A stretch of 64,000 nt of DNA from Auricularia sp. M13 (GCA_037042915.1 CM073194.1:3286001-3350000); one strand, 5' to 3'; numbered from the stretch's first letter, positions 1 to 11,913 are shown. The notes: generated from the letters alone by a model not told the origin. Numbers and translations: made by a program.

Positions 1-597
1 CCCTGGGCCACAGCGCAGCGCCGGTGCCCGCGCTCTCCGCCTCCGTCGGCGCGTGTTGTTGTTGTGTTTTTTATCTGCCACTACTGTCCCGCTTGGTCGT
101 TCTCCCCTTGCTGCTCCGCAACGCTCTTTCCGTCTGGTTGACTTCTCTTTTTTTGATCTTTGTTCGTTTCTTTTCTTTTCTGCCCCAAACGCCGTACCTC
201 GCAAGCTTGCTCGCTCACCTCCCCTCGCTGCTGCCCGTCCAAATCCTCTGGTAATTTGATGTGAAAATAGGTACGGTTAGTCCTGTATACAGACCCGACC
301 GCTCTCTCGTCCTATCCTTCCGGTGGCCTGCTCGGCGTCAGCTGACAGGTGTGTTTTTGCATCCATAACGGCGATATCGGCAGCATATTCAATACTCGCC
401 CGGTGATTGGAGTCCATCGCCGTGGCAGTCAGCTCACTCGCGTCGGCGGGGCACCTCCACCTCAGGCCTTACGGGCGGCTTCTTCATAAGGCACACTCGC
501 AGGAGTGGATGTCTGTACGAATGATAGTAACTTTCCATGTATATTTTCAACAAGCTGTTGATCTTCATAACCAACGCCACACCGATCTCAAGAAACT
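1..597. other. Intergenic, no supported gene
   Basis: No gene is supported here. A short hydrophobic open frame on the plus strand runs in from the window edge (to about 254). It is pyrimidine-rich and has no recognisable domain, so it could be the end of an upstream gene or a 3' UTR. The region lies just downstream of the minus-strand sedolisin that ends at 598. Confidence 0.5.
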
Positions 598-2828
598 CTA
601 CACTCCTGCTGCTGCCGCGAGTGCGTCGAAGATTGGGGTTCCAAGCCCAGTCACCTGGTAGAATTTCAGTTACAACTCGATACCGTGGCGGGAATCGGCA
701 CTCACAGGATCCCAACCAGTGAGCGCAGGGAAGCCGTCCGTGTTGCTGCAAAAACGCGCAGTCAACTTCTGCTAGGCGCAAGATGGACTCGGAAACGAAT
801 CACATACCAGCCGGGGTTGCTGCCCGTCGTGATGTCCGTGAAAGCCTGCGGGTTGGCGTACAGGAACGGGTTCAAGAAGCCCAATGAGTCCATGCCGGCG
901 GCGATGCGGCGGTCGTTAATAAGGCCGATGATGCTCGCAAAGATGGGCGACGAGCAGGACGTGCCACCCACGAGGCCGGACAGCCCGGCGTTCACGATGA
1001 GCACGTTGTTGCCCATCGCCGCGATGTCCGGGATCCCGCGCCCGGTGCGGTTGAACAGCCCCGCGTTGAGGTCTCCGATCTTCGATTATATGATGGGCAT
1101 CAGCAGTGCACCTAAGTAGGAGACATTGAGACTGACTTGTGCGAGATATGCTGCGACGGCATCGGCCTGGTAGTCCGCCGTGGGGAAGACGTTGGAGAAA
1201 CCGCCCGAGGAAAAGTCGGCTGAGGTTTCTGGGATGTTCTCCGTCGCGCCTACAGTGGTGATGCTACCATTTAAATTAGCATCATCACAGCTCAATATCA
1301 TATGCAAGATACGAATACGCACAACGGGCAACCACTTGGGAAGGTGGGAACGAACGTCGTGCAGGCGTCGTTGCGCGAGCCAGCCACACCGCCGTCACCC
1401 GATGCGAAGAAGATCGATGTCCCCCGCGCTCCCAGAGCTGCATATGCAGTGCACAGCGTCCTTCGTCCAGATTAGCTTCCCAACACCACCAGATTCACAA
1501 TCGCATACTGAGAAAGAGCCGGAGAGATATCGCCCTCATTCGCGCCGAACGATGTCGTTAGTACTTGCGGAGGAGCATCCTCCGCAAGCAAAGCGTTGAT
1601 GATGTCAAGGAATCCGGAGAGGTCGCCGTCCTTGGTGTTTTCGCCGACAGAGATAAACGTCACAGGTACATTCGTCGCGACGCCGACAGTATATTGAGTG
1701 TCCAGGTCCTGCAAGATCATCAACGTTCGGAATCGCGACACGTGACTTGGGAGTCCTCACGGCCTCGATGCCAGCGAAGAGGAAGAACTGAGGGTTGACG
1801 CCACCATCGACGGATTGATCTGTGAATGTCCCATTCCTGATGTCTGGACGGTTGGCTCTGAGGAATGACTGAGAACCGTATGAGTGATCGACATGGCTGC
1901 AATTTGACGCGGGACTGTCTCACGCGTAGATCGTCCCTGTTGGCAAATTGCTCGATGAAGCCTTGCATAACTCCGTAAGTAGGGAGAACTCGAGGCAAAT
2001 TATAGGCGTTTACCAGACACGCCAATTCCGTTCGACCTTTGGGTTGCAGGAGTTGCAGGAATACCATAAAGCGCTTGCAAACACGTCGGCGTAATTTGAG
2101 TGGCGCAGCCAGCGGGGACATTCTGCCTCTTGCTGAGAGCATTGTCCTGGATTACCTCGAACTTAGGTACAGAGGCCGGCGCCCAGAATCTACAGTACAA
2201 GTGAGCTCGTCAGCAATTTTGCACAGTATGACAGATGTATTGACGCACGACACGCCAGGGAAGAGCACCGAAACATGCTCGCGCAAGTCGGTGGGCAGCG
2301 AATATTCCAGCGTGCGCACGCCCCGTGACCCGCCCGTGTGTTGGAAGAGTGAGAACTCGGCATCGAAGAGGTCATTGGCCTTGCTGACGGGAATCGTGAA
2401 CTCGAGCCAGTCGCCGGCGGGCGAGACGGCGTGGGCGGCTATGCCGTTCTCGGCGAGGAACGCGTTGACGGCTGCGAGGCTCTCGTCCTTGGGCCGCAAG
2501 AAGCTCTCGACCTGCGCCGTCGCGTCAGACAGTATCCAAGGCACAGTTGGGATCCCAGGCGGAGACTCACCTCAGCCTTCGAGAGATGCTTGGTCCAGTC
2601 GGGGCTGGCGGGATCGCTGACGCGCATGAGATTCGTGATGAGACTATCGGGATCGTTCTGCTTGACGGCAAGACGCAGCGTGAGCTGGGTGTCCGGGTGG
2701 GCGACACCAAGGCGCGAGAAGCCACTTGGGGGTGCGGCCTTGCGCTCGTGCACGCTCATGGCGCGCTTTGCGGGCGAGGCCCATGCGGCCGCGATCAGAC
2801 ACGCAACGACCACTGTGCGGAAGGCCAT
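598..2828 (-). CDS. Sedolisin (S53 family, tripeptidyl-peptidase-like), copy 1
   Basis: This is a secreted serine-carboxyl peptidase of the sedolisin/kumamolisin family, which is active at acid pH and made as a zymogen. It opens with a signal peptide (MAFRTVVVACLIAAAWAS). The pro-domain follows, with the MSVHER motif that all three copies in this window share in variant form. A Pro-kumamolisin block comes next (GDWLEFTIPVSKAN). The catalytic Glu/Asp pair is in GIEA/DLDTQYTVGV, split by an intron near 1740. The nucleophile Ser is in GGTSCSSP (around 980). The C-terminal calcium-site segment reads DITTGSNPG, then GWDP and VTGLGTP, and ends in AAAAGV. At least seven short introns can be placed with GT and AG ends, among them one near 1045-1110 and two in the last 200 nt. 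No frameshift was seen. A TATA-like box lies about 30-40 nt upstream of the ATG. Copies 2 and 3 lie 29-34 kb away on the same strand. Confidence 0.88.
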
Positions 2829-2856
2829 TGCTGCTGACGGAGACCAGTCGCACGCG

Positions 2857-2866
2857 ACTTTATGTA
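2857..2866 (-). promoter_or_regulatory. TATA-like box of sedolisin 1
   Basis: TACATAAAGT on the minus strand, about 30-40 nt upstream of the sedolisin 1 start codon. The other two sedolisins have TATA boxes at similar distances. Confidence 0.45.
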
Positions 2867-4439
2867 GCGTGCGCCGTGCATTACATTAGCCTGAGAACAC
2901 CATCGTGGCACGAAGCGGTTCCGCGAAACGGAGCGTCGGCACGAGAGAGAGGAAGGCGGGCGGAAGCTGCGGCAGGTTCTTCGGACGGCAGAAGCTTGAG
3001 GAATGCGTTGCGGGAGAATTCATCTGCTCAGGACGAAGGGTCACGACCGAGTTTGTCCGACCCTGATAATCTTGCGAAGCGTCCGCAGAACTCGAGCTGT
3101 ACGTCGAGCGCGAGCCCTGGACTGATCGTTAGGGCGTCGTTTGACCCGATCCCTGGTAATTCAGCTAAAACGACAAAGCGCGAGGATATGATACGCGCTG
3201 GGGACCTGACGTCAAATTCAGCCGCGCACTTGGGTGGTGTCTCTGGAAGTTGAAAGCGGCGACGGTACCTGATGGCCAGATATGAAGACGGAAGTGCGTC
3301 ACTCCAAGCAAGCAAGGGTGCCATGATAGGGTCGGTGGACCATATGCCGGTTGGTTGAATCGATGAGGACAGGCTAACAAGGACTGTTGGCAACCTTTAC
3401 CCTGCATCACTGAGTACCGAAGTTATAGAGCCGACCAAGCCTTCCGCGTTTTGGAAAGGAGGCGCTGTATAGTGTACCAGCTGAGGAACTGCCAGCATAG
3501 TTGCTAGGGGTGGTTGCGCGAGCTGTACTGACAAGATTCCTTTGATAGTTATCCACGCGTCGAATTATTTCACGTCTGTATCGACGAGGAAACATGCACG
3601 TTCTGACCGCAGAGCGAGTTAGATGGCTGATTGTCAAGCGCCAAAAATTCTAAAAGACAAGGAGGGTTCCGTTGTCGGAAATTTCCGCACCTCCTCGTTC
3701 CTCTTTCCAGTTGCCGTCTCTGGATTTCGTTCCCCCAATTCTTGCGCCACTTCCACGCGTTCAAAGGAGCCCCTGCTTCCGGTGATGCTAGCCGAGTCCT
3801 ATGACCCACCGTTTTCACGTCCAATCTCTGCGCCACCATCAGCTTCAAAATCGCTACGGCGTCACAGCTTGGTGGCGCGCGAATAACAGCAACGCGACGA
3901 ATTATGCCGGACGTTTATCGATGTCAGATGACATCGGTCTTGAATTTGCAGGCCATGCGCAAGGCTGGGCGTAATACATGTTGCTATCCTTCCGAGTCGG
4001 ATCTGTCTCTACTCGTTCCTGGATAACCAGTGTACCTCTTGACTGGATCTCAGGCCCCTCAAATTGAGCCTACGTTCTCTTCTTGCATTTTCGAAGCCTC
4101 AACGGCCACAACTACCTCCTAGCTGGCGTGTACCACCAAAGATATTCTCTCGGGCGTTCCAGTTACAGACAAAGCAAGTCTGGAAATTCGTGTTGTCCGA
4201 CCAGAATGTCAATGTTTAAACGACATAGAGGTAAATTCGATGTTTTATCATGGGTTTCAAGCATTCCCCAGCGCAACTGCTCGGCCCCAAAATGGCCGAG
4301 CGCCACCATTTCGAACACCGTGTTTTTCATCTGCTTCTCACGTTGCTTCATCCCCGTACCAAGTCCTGGCTTACTTGCATGAGCTGGCGCTGCGCGCGGG
4401 GTCACGCGACGCATGTCCAGCTATTCCGAACCAAAAATC
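2867..4439. other. Intergenic, no supported gene
   Basis: About 1.6 kb between the sedolisin promoter and the repeat element. Open frames of 60-120 codons exist on both strands, but none shows a domain, a signal peptide or convincing splice continuation. Nothing else was seen. Confidence 0.5.
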
Positions 4440-5140
4440 TGTTTCCTCACGTTCCATTTCCCATCCCACACGTTGACTTTCCCTTCCTGCACGATCTTTG
4501 TAATTACCCTTCCTACACGTCTCTACAAACCCTTCCCACACAATCTTTATGCCTTCCTGCACGTGCAGTATGCCTTCCTACACGTCCATTATTACCCTTC
4601 CCACACGCTCCAATAACCCTTCTAACACGCTCCAATAACCCTTCTAACACGTCCTTATAACCCTTCCTACACGCTGGTATTACCCTTCTTACACGTCCTT
4701 ATAACCCTTCCTGCACGTTCTAGTATCCCTTCCTGCACGCTCCCAGGGAGAACTCTAGTACACATCAAAGGAGTGCTCCAAAAATTCTGAAAACTGGATG
4801 ACAAATATTTAGAATTCAGATAAAAAATAATGGAATACTTATTAGGACCCTGGGTGCTGTGCATGATTTGATATCGAGTTTACTTTCCTTTTCAGGTGGG
4901 TGCGAGTGATGCTGAACTCTACAGCACCAGAAACAGACTGCCAAAATTTCCGGTTATATATTCATAAATCACCATAATACAAATAAAAAATACCTGGCCA
5001 GTTTGCGGAGTTCAATCGCATTTCCAAATCTGGTAACAAATGCTGTTCGAGCTCGCACTACAGCCTACATGGCACAACCATCCTTGAGTGTAAAAATACT
5101 GTTATATTGCAACTCATTCATGGGCATTGCCGGAAAGAGG
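4440..5140 (+). repeat. Left terminal inverted repeat
   Basis: This pairs with 8248-8948. The inner part, from about 4560 to 5136, is nearly identical to its partner. Two differences near 5092 and 5122 are transitions. The outermost ~100 nt keep the repeat-unit character and spacing but differ in sequence. Confidence 0.85.
4458..4745 (+). repeat. Subterminal tandem array, ~22-bp unit (left, 13 units)
   Basis: Thirteen copies of a core close to CCCTTCCTACACG, one every 20-24 nt. They are joined by AT-richer linkers such as TCCTTATAA and CTCCAATAA. The roughly two-helical-turn spacing would place every core on one face of the DNA. This is what an array of protein-binding sites at a transposon end would look like (inference). 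Confidence 0.8.
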
Positions 5141-6001
5141 GAGCACGGAAGAAGGGGATGTGAAAGGAATGTAGAATGATTTGAAATGACGGCATGACAA
5201 GTAAGGACAGAATATATATATATATGTTAGAGAACATACTGCTGACATAGGAAAAAAATAAACACTGCACAGACTCTTGAACTTTCTGAACATTTGGTCA
5301 AACCTCAGCTGCCCAATGGGGTAGTTGGACTGCCAGTACAGCTGGACTAATTACTCCACTTGGGGAGTATAAACTTTCTGAACTCATAATTGCTATGCTT
5401 TGAAATGACACGGGTACAGTCAATGGGGATAACCAGAAGCAAGCAAATTCAAAGGGAGTCAAGAGAGTTAAGGTGGGGATGTGAACGAAGAAATGATATC
5501 ACTCTTTGACACTTCATGGGTAAAGTCTATGACTGTGTGTAAACACAACAATGATTGATAACATCGGGGGATTCGGAGGAAATGGGAGAGGAGCAGTGTG
5601 TGATTGCAAAAGTTGAGACCATGCACCAAATGAGGGAGATTGTGTGTGACTCAAGGAGACGTCACGGTGTACTGCATACACCACCGACCAGGGGGCATAG
5701 CCAACCAGGAAGGCTACTCAGGAGGGGAAGGTTGTGCACATAACAGACCAGATCCAACCTAGGGTACACAGCTCGACGATAGCCGGTAACTATGGCGGGT
5801 CCAGAGGCAAAGGAAGCGCAGCCACAACACCCTACAGAACGGACCGAGGTGCGGAATAGAAGGGGGAAAGATACAGGAGGTGACCAAGGGCAAAGACACA
5901 AATAGAAGGACACTGAGGTGCCGTGGCAACGCGAGGGGACAGCAACAAAGCGAATGAAAGTGGAAACACCAAAGGTGGCGACAAAAGGAAGGTGAAGGGA
6001 A

Positions 6002-6772
6002 TGTTACGGCTCATTCGTTTTTCGCTCCTATTGCTGTTGGGCTTCTCAGACCTCACTCGCGCCAATGTCATTCGGACAGAGTCATCAGACCAAGACCCGC
6101 CGGCGCATGCGCGGCCCTGGCCTGCGGTCAGCGGTCCGGCTGGTTCCGGACCCCCTTTTTATACCTCGTGTTGTCCGCTCTTTGTACGCTAGATTCAAGC
6201 TGGTTTGCCCACTGCTGATACATCTCGTCCTTTTTCCCCCACACCACAGAGCGTCCGTTCGGCGAGTATCCTCGGTCACCGTAACAGGGAATTGTTGCGG
6301 TCTTCGTCGGGTCCCTCCTCCCCCGCTGTTTCATTTTGCCGTCCCGTGGCCCTCGCACCTCGTCCGGGCGCCCAAACTCCTTGTGCCCGGCCCCGCGGCC
6401 CTTTCGTCGGCGCGTCCCAGCGGTCTCTCCGCTCGGCGAGTACCTCGGTCTCTTCCCAGGAGAAGGGTAATACGACGGGATGTTTCTGGTTTGGTTGGGC
6501 TCTATTTATCCCGGGTTTCCTGTCTCGCCGACGACGCCCCGGCGGTCTCTTTCGGCCTGATCTGTGGTGCCCGCGTGGCAACCGGTCGGTGGCGCAATTG
6601 GTCCGCGGGCCCCCTCGGCCTTGCTTCCGTAGTATATATATCTGGGCCGTCGCCCCTCTTGTACCTTAGGTTTGGTCTGGTCTATCATACCGCTTATCCG
6701 CGCCTCCCTCTCCCTACTCATCCCTTCCCCTCGAGCGTCGTCTCGGAGAGTGATATAGCAGTCACCGTGACA
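6002..6772 (+). mobile_element. Candidate solo LTR nested in the TIR element
   Basis: A 771-bp block begins TGTTACGG and ends CCGTGACA, an 8-bp terminal inverted repeat with one mismatch and the TG...CA ends of an LTR. It is flanked on both sides by GGAA, a possible 4-bp target-site duplication. The block is GC- and pyrimidine-rich, unlike the purine-rich DNA around it. It contains a TATA-like run near 6635 (GTATATATATC). No gag-pol frame lies beside it, so it is best read as a solo LTR left by recombination. The orientation is inferred from the TATA run only. Confidence 0.6.
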
Positions 6773-7985
6773 GGAATCATACTAAACTAGAGTCCATGCC
6801 TATGGAAGTATTGGGCGGGTATCTGGGAAGGGCCGAGAAGGAGGAGTGCAGCAGCAGCTGTGCAGCGAATGGCCAAGACCAAGGAATGCACGGACCGGTC
6901 AAGATCCACCATTGGGGTACTCCAAGCAAAGGGTCTGACTGACTAGGAGTGCAGTGGGCACTGCGCAGACCAAGACCGAGGCTGGTGCCAAAGGCCAATA
7001 GCAGGCATGCACAGTCGACGGCCCGAACGGCGGCAGGAGCACGCTGATGGTGCTGGGATGCACTGGCGTGGCAATGAGAGAGGGGCGACGTCTGGTGAGC
7101 AGCTCCGAAGGGCATTGCTGGAGCATGTTGACCAAGGTCCAGGGTCTGAGCACGTAGCGGTGGCGGGAATTGAGGACAGCAAGCAAGGACTGAGCATCGA
7201 TAAAACAATGTGAAAGTGGCGTGGGCGAAGAACATTGCTGTGAACTGCAACATGACTCATTCAGTGATTTGTTATCAGCACCTGTGTGTTTGCAAACACG
7301 TCACAAACTGAAATTGTGGACCATATCATGGCCTGGGTCTAGGGAATCCAACCTATCAACCATCCCTGAGCATATGCACCCTGAGCAACTGGGGACATGC
7401 AGAACACGAAAGCTCATACTAGGGAAACCCAGTCATCGTGATTGCATCAAGCTATCCCACAGTCCATTGTGTCATCAAAACAGCAGATACAACCACAGCA
7501 CTCACATAGACAATTGGCTGGCTTTCTTGGAGCAATAAGCTGAGTCACTAGCTCTCAAGAACGATTCTCATTGGCTCATGAACACAAATTGCACAACCCT
7601 TGTGCAATCACAGCTTGTATGTGACTTCCGTGCACTCTTCCTATTGCATGGACATTTCTGGTACAGCTCAGAATGGGATCTTTGTTGGCTAGGCATTCTG
7701 CTGTATAATTGGTAGTTAGGTAGTTTTCCCCCAGCAAAGTGGCTCACAAGCATCCAGCTTACCAGTGGTACAGTTTCCGGAGCTCAGTTCTTGTCCTCGC
7801 ACTTGTCCTCCATTCTAGTTTGTACCAAACCAAAATCTCAGTTTCCCCCAGCCATCTCCGTTGGCTTCAAATCCAGTTCCTCCCGCTCCCCTGGTGCATG
7901 GTCCCGACTCTCATGGTTCCATACTATCCATTCCCTCTCCACGATGTCATTTCCTCGCAATCTGTGTTACATGTGTTTACCGTGT

Positions 7986-8385
7986 TCATGCAGTCATAGA
8001 CTTCCCCTGTGCAGGCACAAAGGTAAAGCATACACCTGCTTCACTTACCTCCTCTCCCACACAATCCATAGTTGCTAACACCTCAGATACGAACTTGGGT
8101 TCTGTCTTGTCTCCATAACTCACTTTCAGGGTTTTGATCACACACTCAAAGCCCCTTTCCCTCAACATCTCCACCTCGCTTCTCTCATGTATTGGGTATA
8201 CTCAACCCACCTACCGTTTTGTCTGCAGCTCCTATGTAGTCCTGCTTACTCTCTCTGGCAATGCTCATGAATGAGTTGCAATATAACAGTATTTTTGCAC
8301 TCAAGGATGGTTGTGCCATGTAGGCTGTAGTGCGAGCTCGAACAGCATTTGTTACCAGATTTGGAAATGCGATTGAACTCCGCAA
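7986..8385 (-). other. Possible coding remnant inside the TIR element
   Basis: Two consecutive minus-strand open frames (8385-8185, then 8174-7986) have protein-like composition, for example RERGFECVIKTLKV. Both are short, and the link between them is not a clear intron. No domain was recognised. The first frame overlaps the inner edge of the right TIR, and a diverged version of its beginning lies at the left inner edge near 5030-5160. Confidence 0.25.
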
Positions 8386-8948
8386 ACTGGCCAGGTATTT
8401 TTTATTTGTATTATGGTGATTTATGAATATATAACCGGAAATTTTGGCAGTCTGTTTCTGGTGCTGTAGAGTTCAGCATCACTCGCACCCACCTGAAAAG
8501 GAAAGTAAACTCGATATCAAATCATGCACAGCACCCAGGGTCCTAATAAGTATTCCATTATTTTTTATCTGAATTCTAAATATTTGTCATCCAGTTTTCA
8601 GAATTTTTGGAGCACTCCTTTGATGTGTACTAGAGTTCTCCCTGGGAGCGTGCAGGAAGGGATACTAGAACGTGCAGGAAGGGTTATAAGGACGTGTAAG
8701 AAGGGTAATACCAGCGTGTAGGAAGGGTTATAAGGACGTGTTAGAAGGGTTATTGGAGCGTGTTAGAAGGGTTATTGGAGCGTGTGGGAAGGGTAATAAT
8801 GGACGTGTAGGAAGGCATACTGCACGTGCAGGAAGGCATAAAGATCGTGCAGGAAGGGATAAAGATCGTGCAGGAAGGGTGACTGGAGACGTGTGAGATG
8901 GGTAATTGGCCACCGTGTGGGAAGGGAAGATGAACGTGCACAAACCTA
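8248..8948 (-). repeat. Right terminal inverted repeat
   Basis: Reverse complement of 4440-5140. It contains the mirror array (8644-8935), again with about 13 CGTGTAGGAAGGG-type cores at 20-24-nt spacing. The two arrays match most closely toward the inside and differ in the last four or five units. Confidence 0.85.
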
Positions 8949-9869
8949 TCTTGCATTCCGAACGGCTGTTGTTGCCCGCGTGCGATTTGTCGCGAGACGG
9001 CCGACATTGGCGGCACCCTGAGGCTTGATACGCGTGTCTCGCCTTTGCATCACGCTATGGCTGTGGTAGCGACTTGTTCTCAGTGTCATTCGAGGGGCTG
9101 GATCTGTCTGCCTTCGGCGATCTGACCTGATACAGACCAAATGTTATTTTTCTTGCGAGACGGCTACCATTGACCAGGTCCCGGTGCGACCGTCGGCGAT
9201 TCGCAACATCTTGACCCTCTGGACCTGTCTGTGTCGCTGGGCGCTGAACCTCCTGGCTTCTTGTGCCATTTCATAGGGACTAACTGCGACGATGATCACA
9301 CTGCGTGAGTCTGACCGGGCTGGCGTAAACATCTAAAGCATTGTTGGTGCGGTCTCATTTTACTGCAGGAACATGGTTTTCACTTATAGTATATTTCGCA
9401 GACCCGGCGAAACCATTCCCGGTGAAATCTGCCAATTTGTTTCCTTGTTTGTCGCCGTGTGCCCGCTGAACATTTCCCAACAGACTCCGTGATGGTTCCT
9501 GGAAATATTCGCCAGGCACACTGCTTTCCGGGGCCGCTATATGATTTTTGGTCGTTTCGCCAGGCGTGCAGGCGTGCACAAGCAGGCTCGAAGCTATTCC
9601 GACAAACATCCCTGCATAGGGCGTGCAAGCGGTCAATGATAGGTCGGGCGATCATTAATATGGGAAGCGGTGCGCAGGCGGTGCACATCAGGCATCCCAT
9701 TCGGATCCTGTAGGTAACTGTAAGGGGAGTCGGAGTTTGCGCCTGCTAGCTTTTGGCTCGCCTTGCTTCGCCAGCTGTCCGCCCAGCAAAGGACGCCGCG
9801 CCCGCCGCCGCCCGTCGGCCCTCACACTCGTTGCCCAATACGCTCATTTGATAAATTGGCTGAAAGGAC
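8949..9869. other. Intergenic, no supported gene
   Basis: About 0.9 kb between the TIR element and the DUF7729 gene. Open frames at 9355-9700 on both strands carry no recognisable domain. The last ~150 nt presumably hold the promoter of the next gene. Confidence 0.5.
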
Positions 9870-11279
9870 ATGTTTACCCCTCCGCCGTCCCCTCTTCCCC
9901 GCGGCATGGCTGGCGCAGCGTCGATGCTGGAGCTGCCCAGCCCGGACTCCACGCAGGATGACAACTTTCTCCTCCCGCCGCCCGCCTCGTCCCCGCGCTC
10001 GCCGTCCCGCGCATCGTTCTTTTCTTCGTCGCCCTCGTCTTCGTCAGCGCCGGCCTCATCAAGCTCGTCCCCGTCGCATCATCATCACGACCACACGCCC
10101 TTCCGACATGCAATAGACCACAACGACAGATTGAAGGTGCCCCTTGCGCTCGCGTCACCTGCCGCCCTGCTCGCACAGCGCGGGATAGTCAAAAGCAGCA
10201 CAACGGCGAAGAAGGCGCAAGGGCGGCGACTGCGCATTCTCGCGTTCGTCGTGCCCGTCGTGCTCATTGCGCTGACGCTGCTCTCGCAACGTCTGCAGTG
10301 GCGGCACCGCACTCCCGCCGCGGCGTCGTTATGGAAGCGCGCGCCTGGCCCTGGTGACGACAGTTCGAGCAGCAGCGGCACGTCAACGACCACGGATCTC
10401 GCCTCGTTGTCGACTTCCGACGCCGCTCCCACGCCGACGGACACCGGTGGCATGCCCAAAGCGCCGGCTGATGATGCAGACGTGCCCATCCCGACGCCCT
10501 TCCCCCAGCCGTTCGACACCAGCCTCAGCAGCAATTTCACCACCACCGCCTGCTATGATTTCTTCTCCACCTTCACGCAGAGCCGCGCCTTCCGCTCCTG
10601 TCGCTCTTTCGGTCTTCTCTTTGCCAATTCGCGCGAGTTTTTCCAGGTGCGTCACTGCGTGAGAAAATCTTTGCATCTCTTGTTCGGCTGACACGGGATG
10701 GGGCGGGGCTAGGCAACATCTAATCTGTCGTCGATGAACGAAATCGTGTGGGGGACGTGCCACACGCGGACAGAGCGCAAGACATGCGAGGACACCATGA
10801 CGAACCTCGCGACGCAGCTCAAGCAGGTGGCGTGTAAGGAGGACCTGCGCGCCGGCAACGCGCTGGCAGTCGCCGCGCTGGTCGGGTTCAGCAACTACGC
10901 GCTGTACCGCGACGCGGCGTGCATCGTCAACCCGCGGAGCGGCGCGTACTGCTACCTAGAGGCGCTCGCGGCGGCGGCGCCGAGCGACGTGTACATGTAC
11001 TCGCTGCCGCTCGGCGTCAACTACCCCGCGGGCACGCAGCCGTCGTGCAGCAAGTGCGCGCAGGCCGTCATGAGCGTCATGCGCCAGTATGCGGGCAACG
11101 CCACACTGCCTGTCAGTCAGACGTACGCCGAGGTGCAGAACAAGACCGAGGCGTCCTGTGGCGCTGAATACGCACTGCCCGCCGTGCCCACCAGTGCTGC
11201 CGTCGCGGGCGCGGGAGCCCGTTTCCTCGGTGCCTGTGCCGCTGCCGCTGCTGCAGTTTCTTTATTATTGGCGTTGTAG
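9870..11279 (+). CDS. DUF7729-like membrane/GPI protein
   Basis: Two exons (9870-10646 and 10713-11279) encode 447 residues; the intron has GTGCGT and AG ends. The first ~115 residues are Ser/Pro-rich and low in complexity, with a short His run. A basic stretch and a single membrane segment follow (about residues 122-139, ILAFVVPVVLIALTLL). A Ser/Thr-rich linker leads to a Cys-containing ectodomain that starts TTACYDFFSTF and includes SNLSSMNEIVWGTC, PLGVNYPAGTQPSC and CSKCAQAVMSVM. The C-terminus is hydrophobic after small residues, like a GPI-attachment signal, which is unusual together with an N-terminal membrane anchor. The ectodomain resembles the basidiomycete family I know as DUF7729, whose function is unknown. 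The exon structure is convincing; the family name is from memory. Confidence 0.8.
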
Positions 11280-11913
11280 CCGCTTTCGCTGTTCACTGGA
11301 GGGAGGGTTTCGCTTTGACGTTCGCGGTTTGCATTACCGGTTTTCTCGGTGTTCAGGGTTGCCAGCGCAGGTTGGTCGTTTGTTCTACAGTATTTTGTGT
11401 TCCGTGTGAGTTATTGCAGTTGAGGACGTTTGTACGCTTTTATCTGCTATGGCTATGCCCCATCATCCCGCATCGATATCCCCTCATCCATACACATGGT
11501 CCCCGCACTTGCTGTCGTACCATAATTCCACTGCATTGACATTCCTGACCAGCGGCATCTGCCCGGCACCGACTGAGAAATTCCGCTGCGTCTGTGCAGT
11601 GCGGGCGCTGTGCGCAGCAGCTTTCATTCCTTCATGCAAGTGCCTACGAGCCTATTCGTGTGCCACCGGAAGCAGTTACGCGGCTTGGCTACCGTAACCG
11701 ACCGTACAGGACGCGACCTGCGCCGGTCTCAGTCGGACTGAGGCCCTGAACCCGCCACCCTTCCGGCTTCCAGTTCATAAGGCTTCGACTGGGCGCTGCG
11801 CAGAGCTGGCCTCTGACATTTCCGCTTATTTCGCTTTTAACTTCGCGGCTTGCACTACCCCCAAACGATCCTTGACAACGAACGACTCTTTGGGATAACT
11901 CCCCGACCGTACA
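11280..11913. other. Intergenic between DUF7729 and DUF1769 genes
   Basis: About 0.6 kb between two plus-strand genes. It should hold the 3' UTR of the first and the promoter of the second. No RNA gene, repeat or convincing reading frame was seen. Confidence 0.5.

Larger units (their letters stand above)
4440..8948. mobile_element. Non-autonomous DNA transposon with ~700-bp terminal inverted repeats
   Basis: The two ends are reverse complements of each other: position x on the left pairs with 13388-x on the right. The stretch 4667-4864 reproduces 8524-8721 so exactly that both encode the same 65-residue open frame. Similarity runs inward to about 5140/8248 with few mismatches. Outward it fades into related but diverged arrays of a ~22-bp repeat. 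The 3.1-kb interior has no open frame above about 105 codons apart from those inside a nested LTR-like insert, so no transposase is evident. Short protein-like frames at 7986-8174 and 8185-8385 (minus) could be remnants of a former gene. Long TIRs with subterminal arrays suggest transposase-binding sites, but the superfamily cannot be assigned by eye. No clear target-site duplication was found. Confidence 0.8.

Noticed and set aside
598-2828. Sedolisin 1 as a pseudogene
   Set aside because: Scattered frames first suggested decay, but short GT-AG introns restore all catalytic and C-terminal blocks, including the last two exons.
4440-8948. CRISPR-like array
   Set aside because: The regularly spaced units are diverged binding-site-like repeats in inverted arms of a eukaryotic element, with no unique spacers of constant length and no cas genes.
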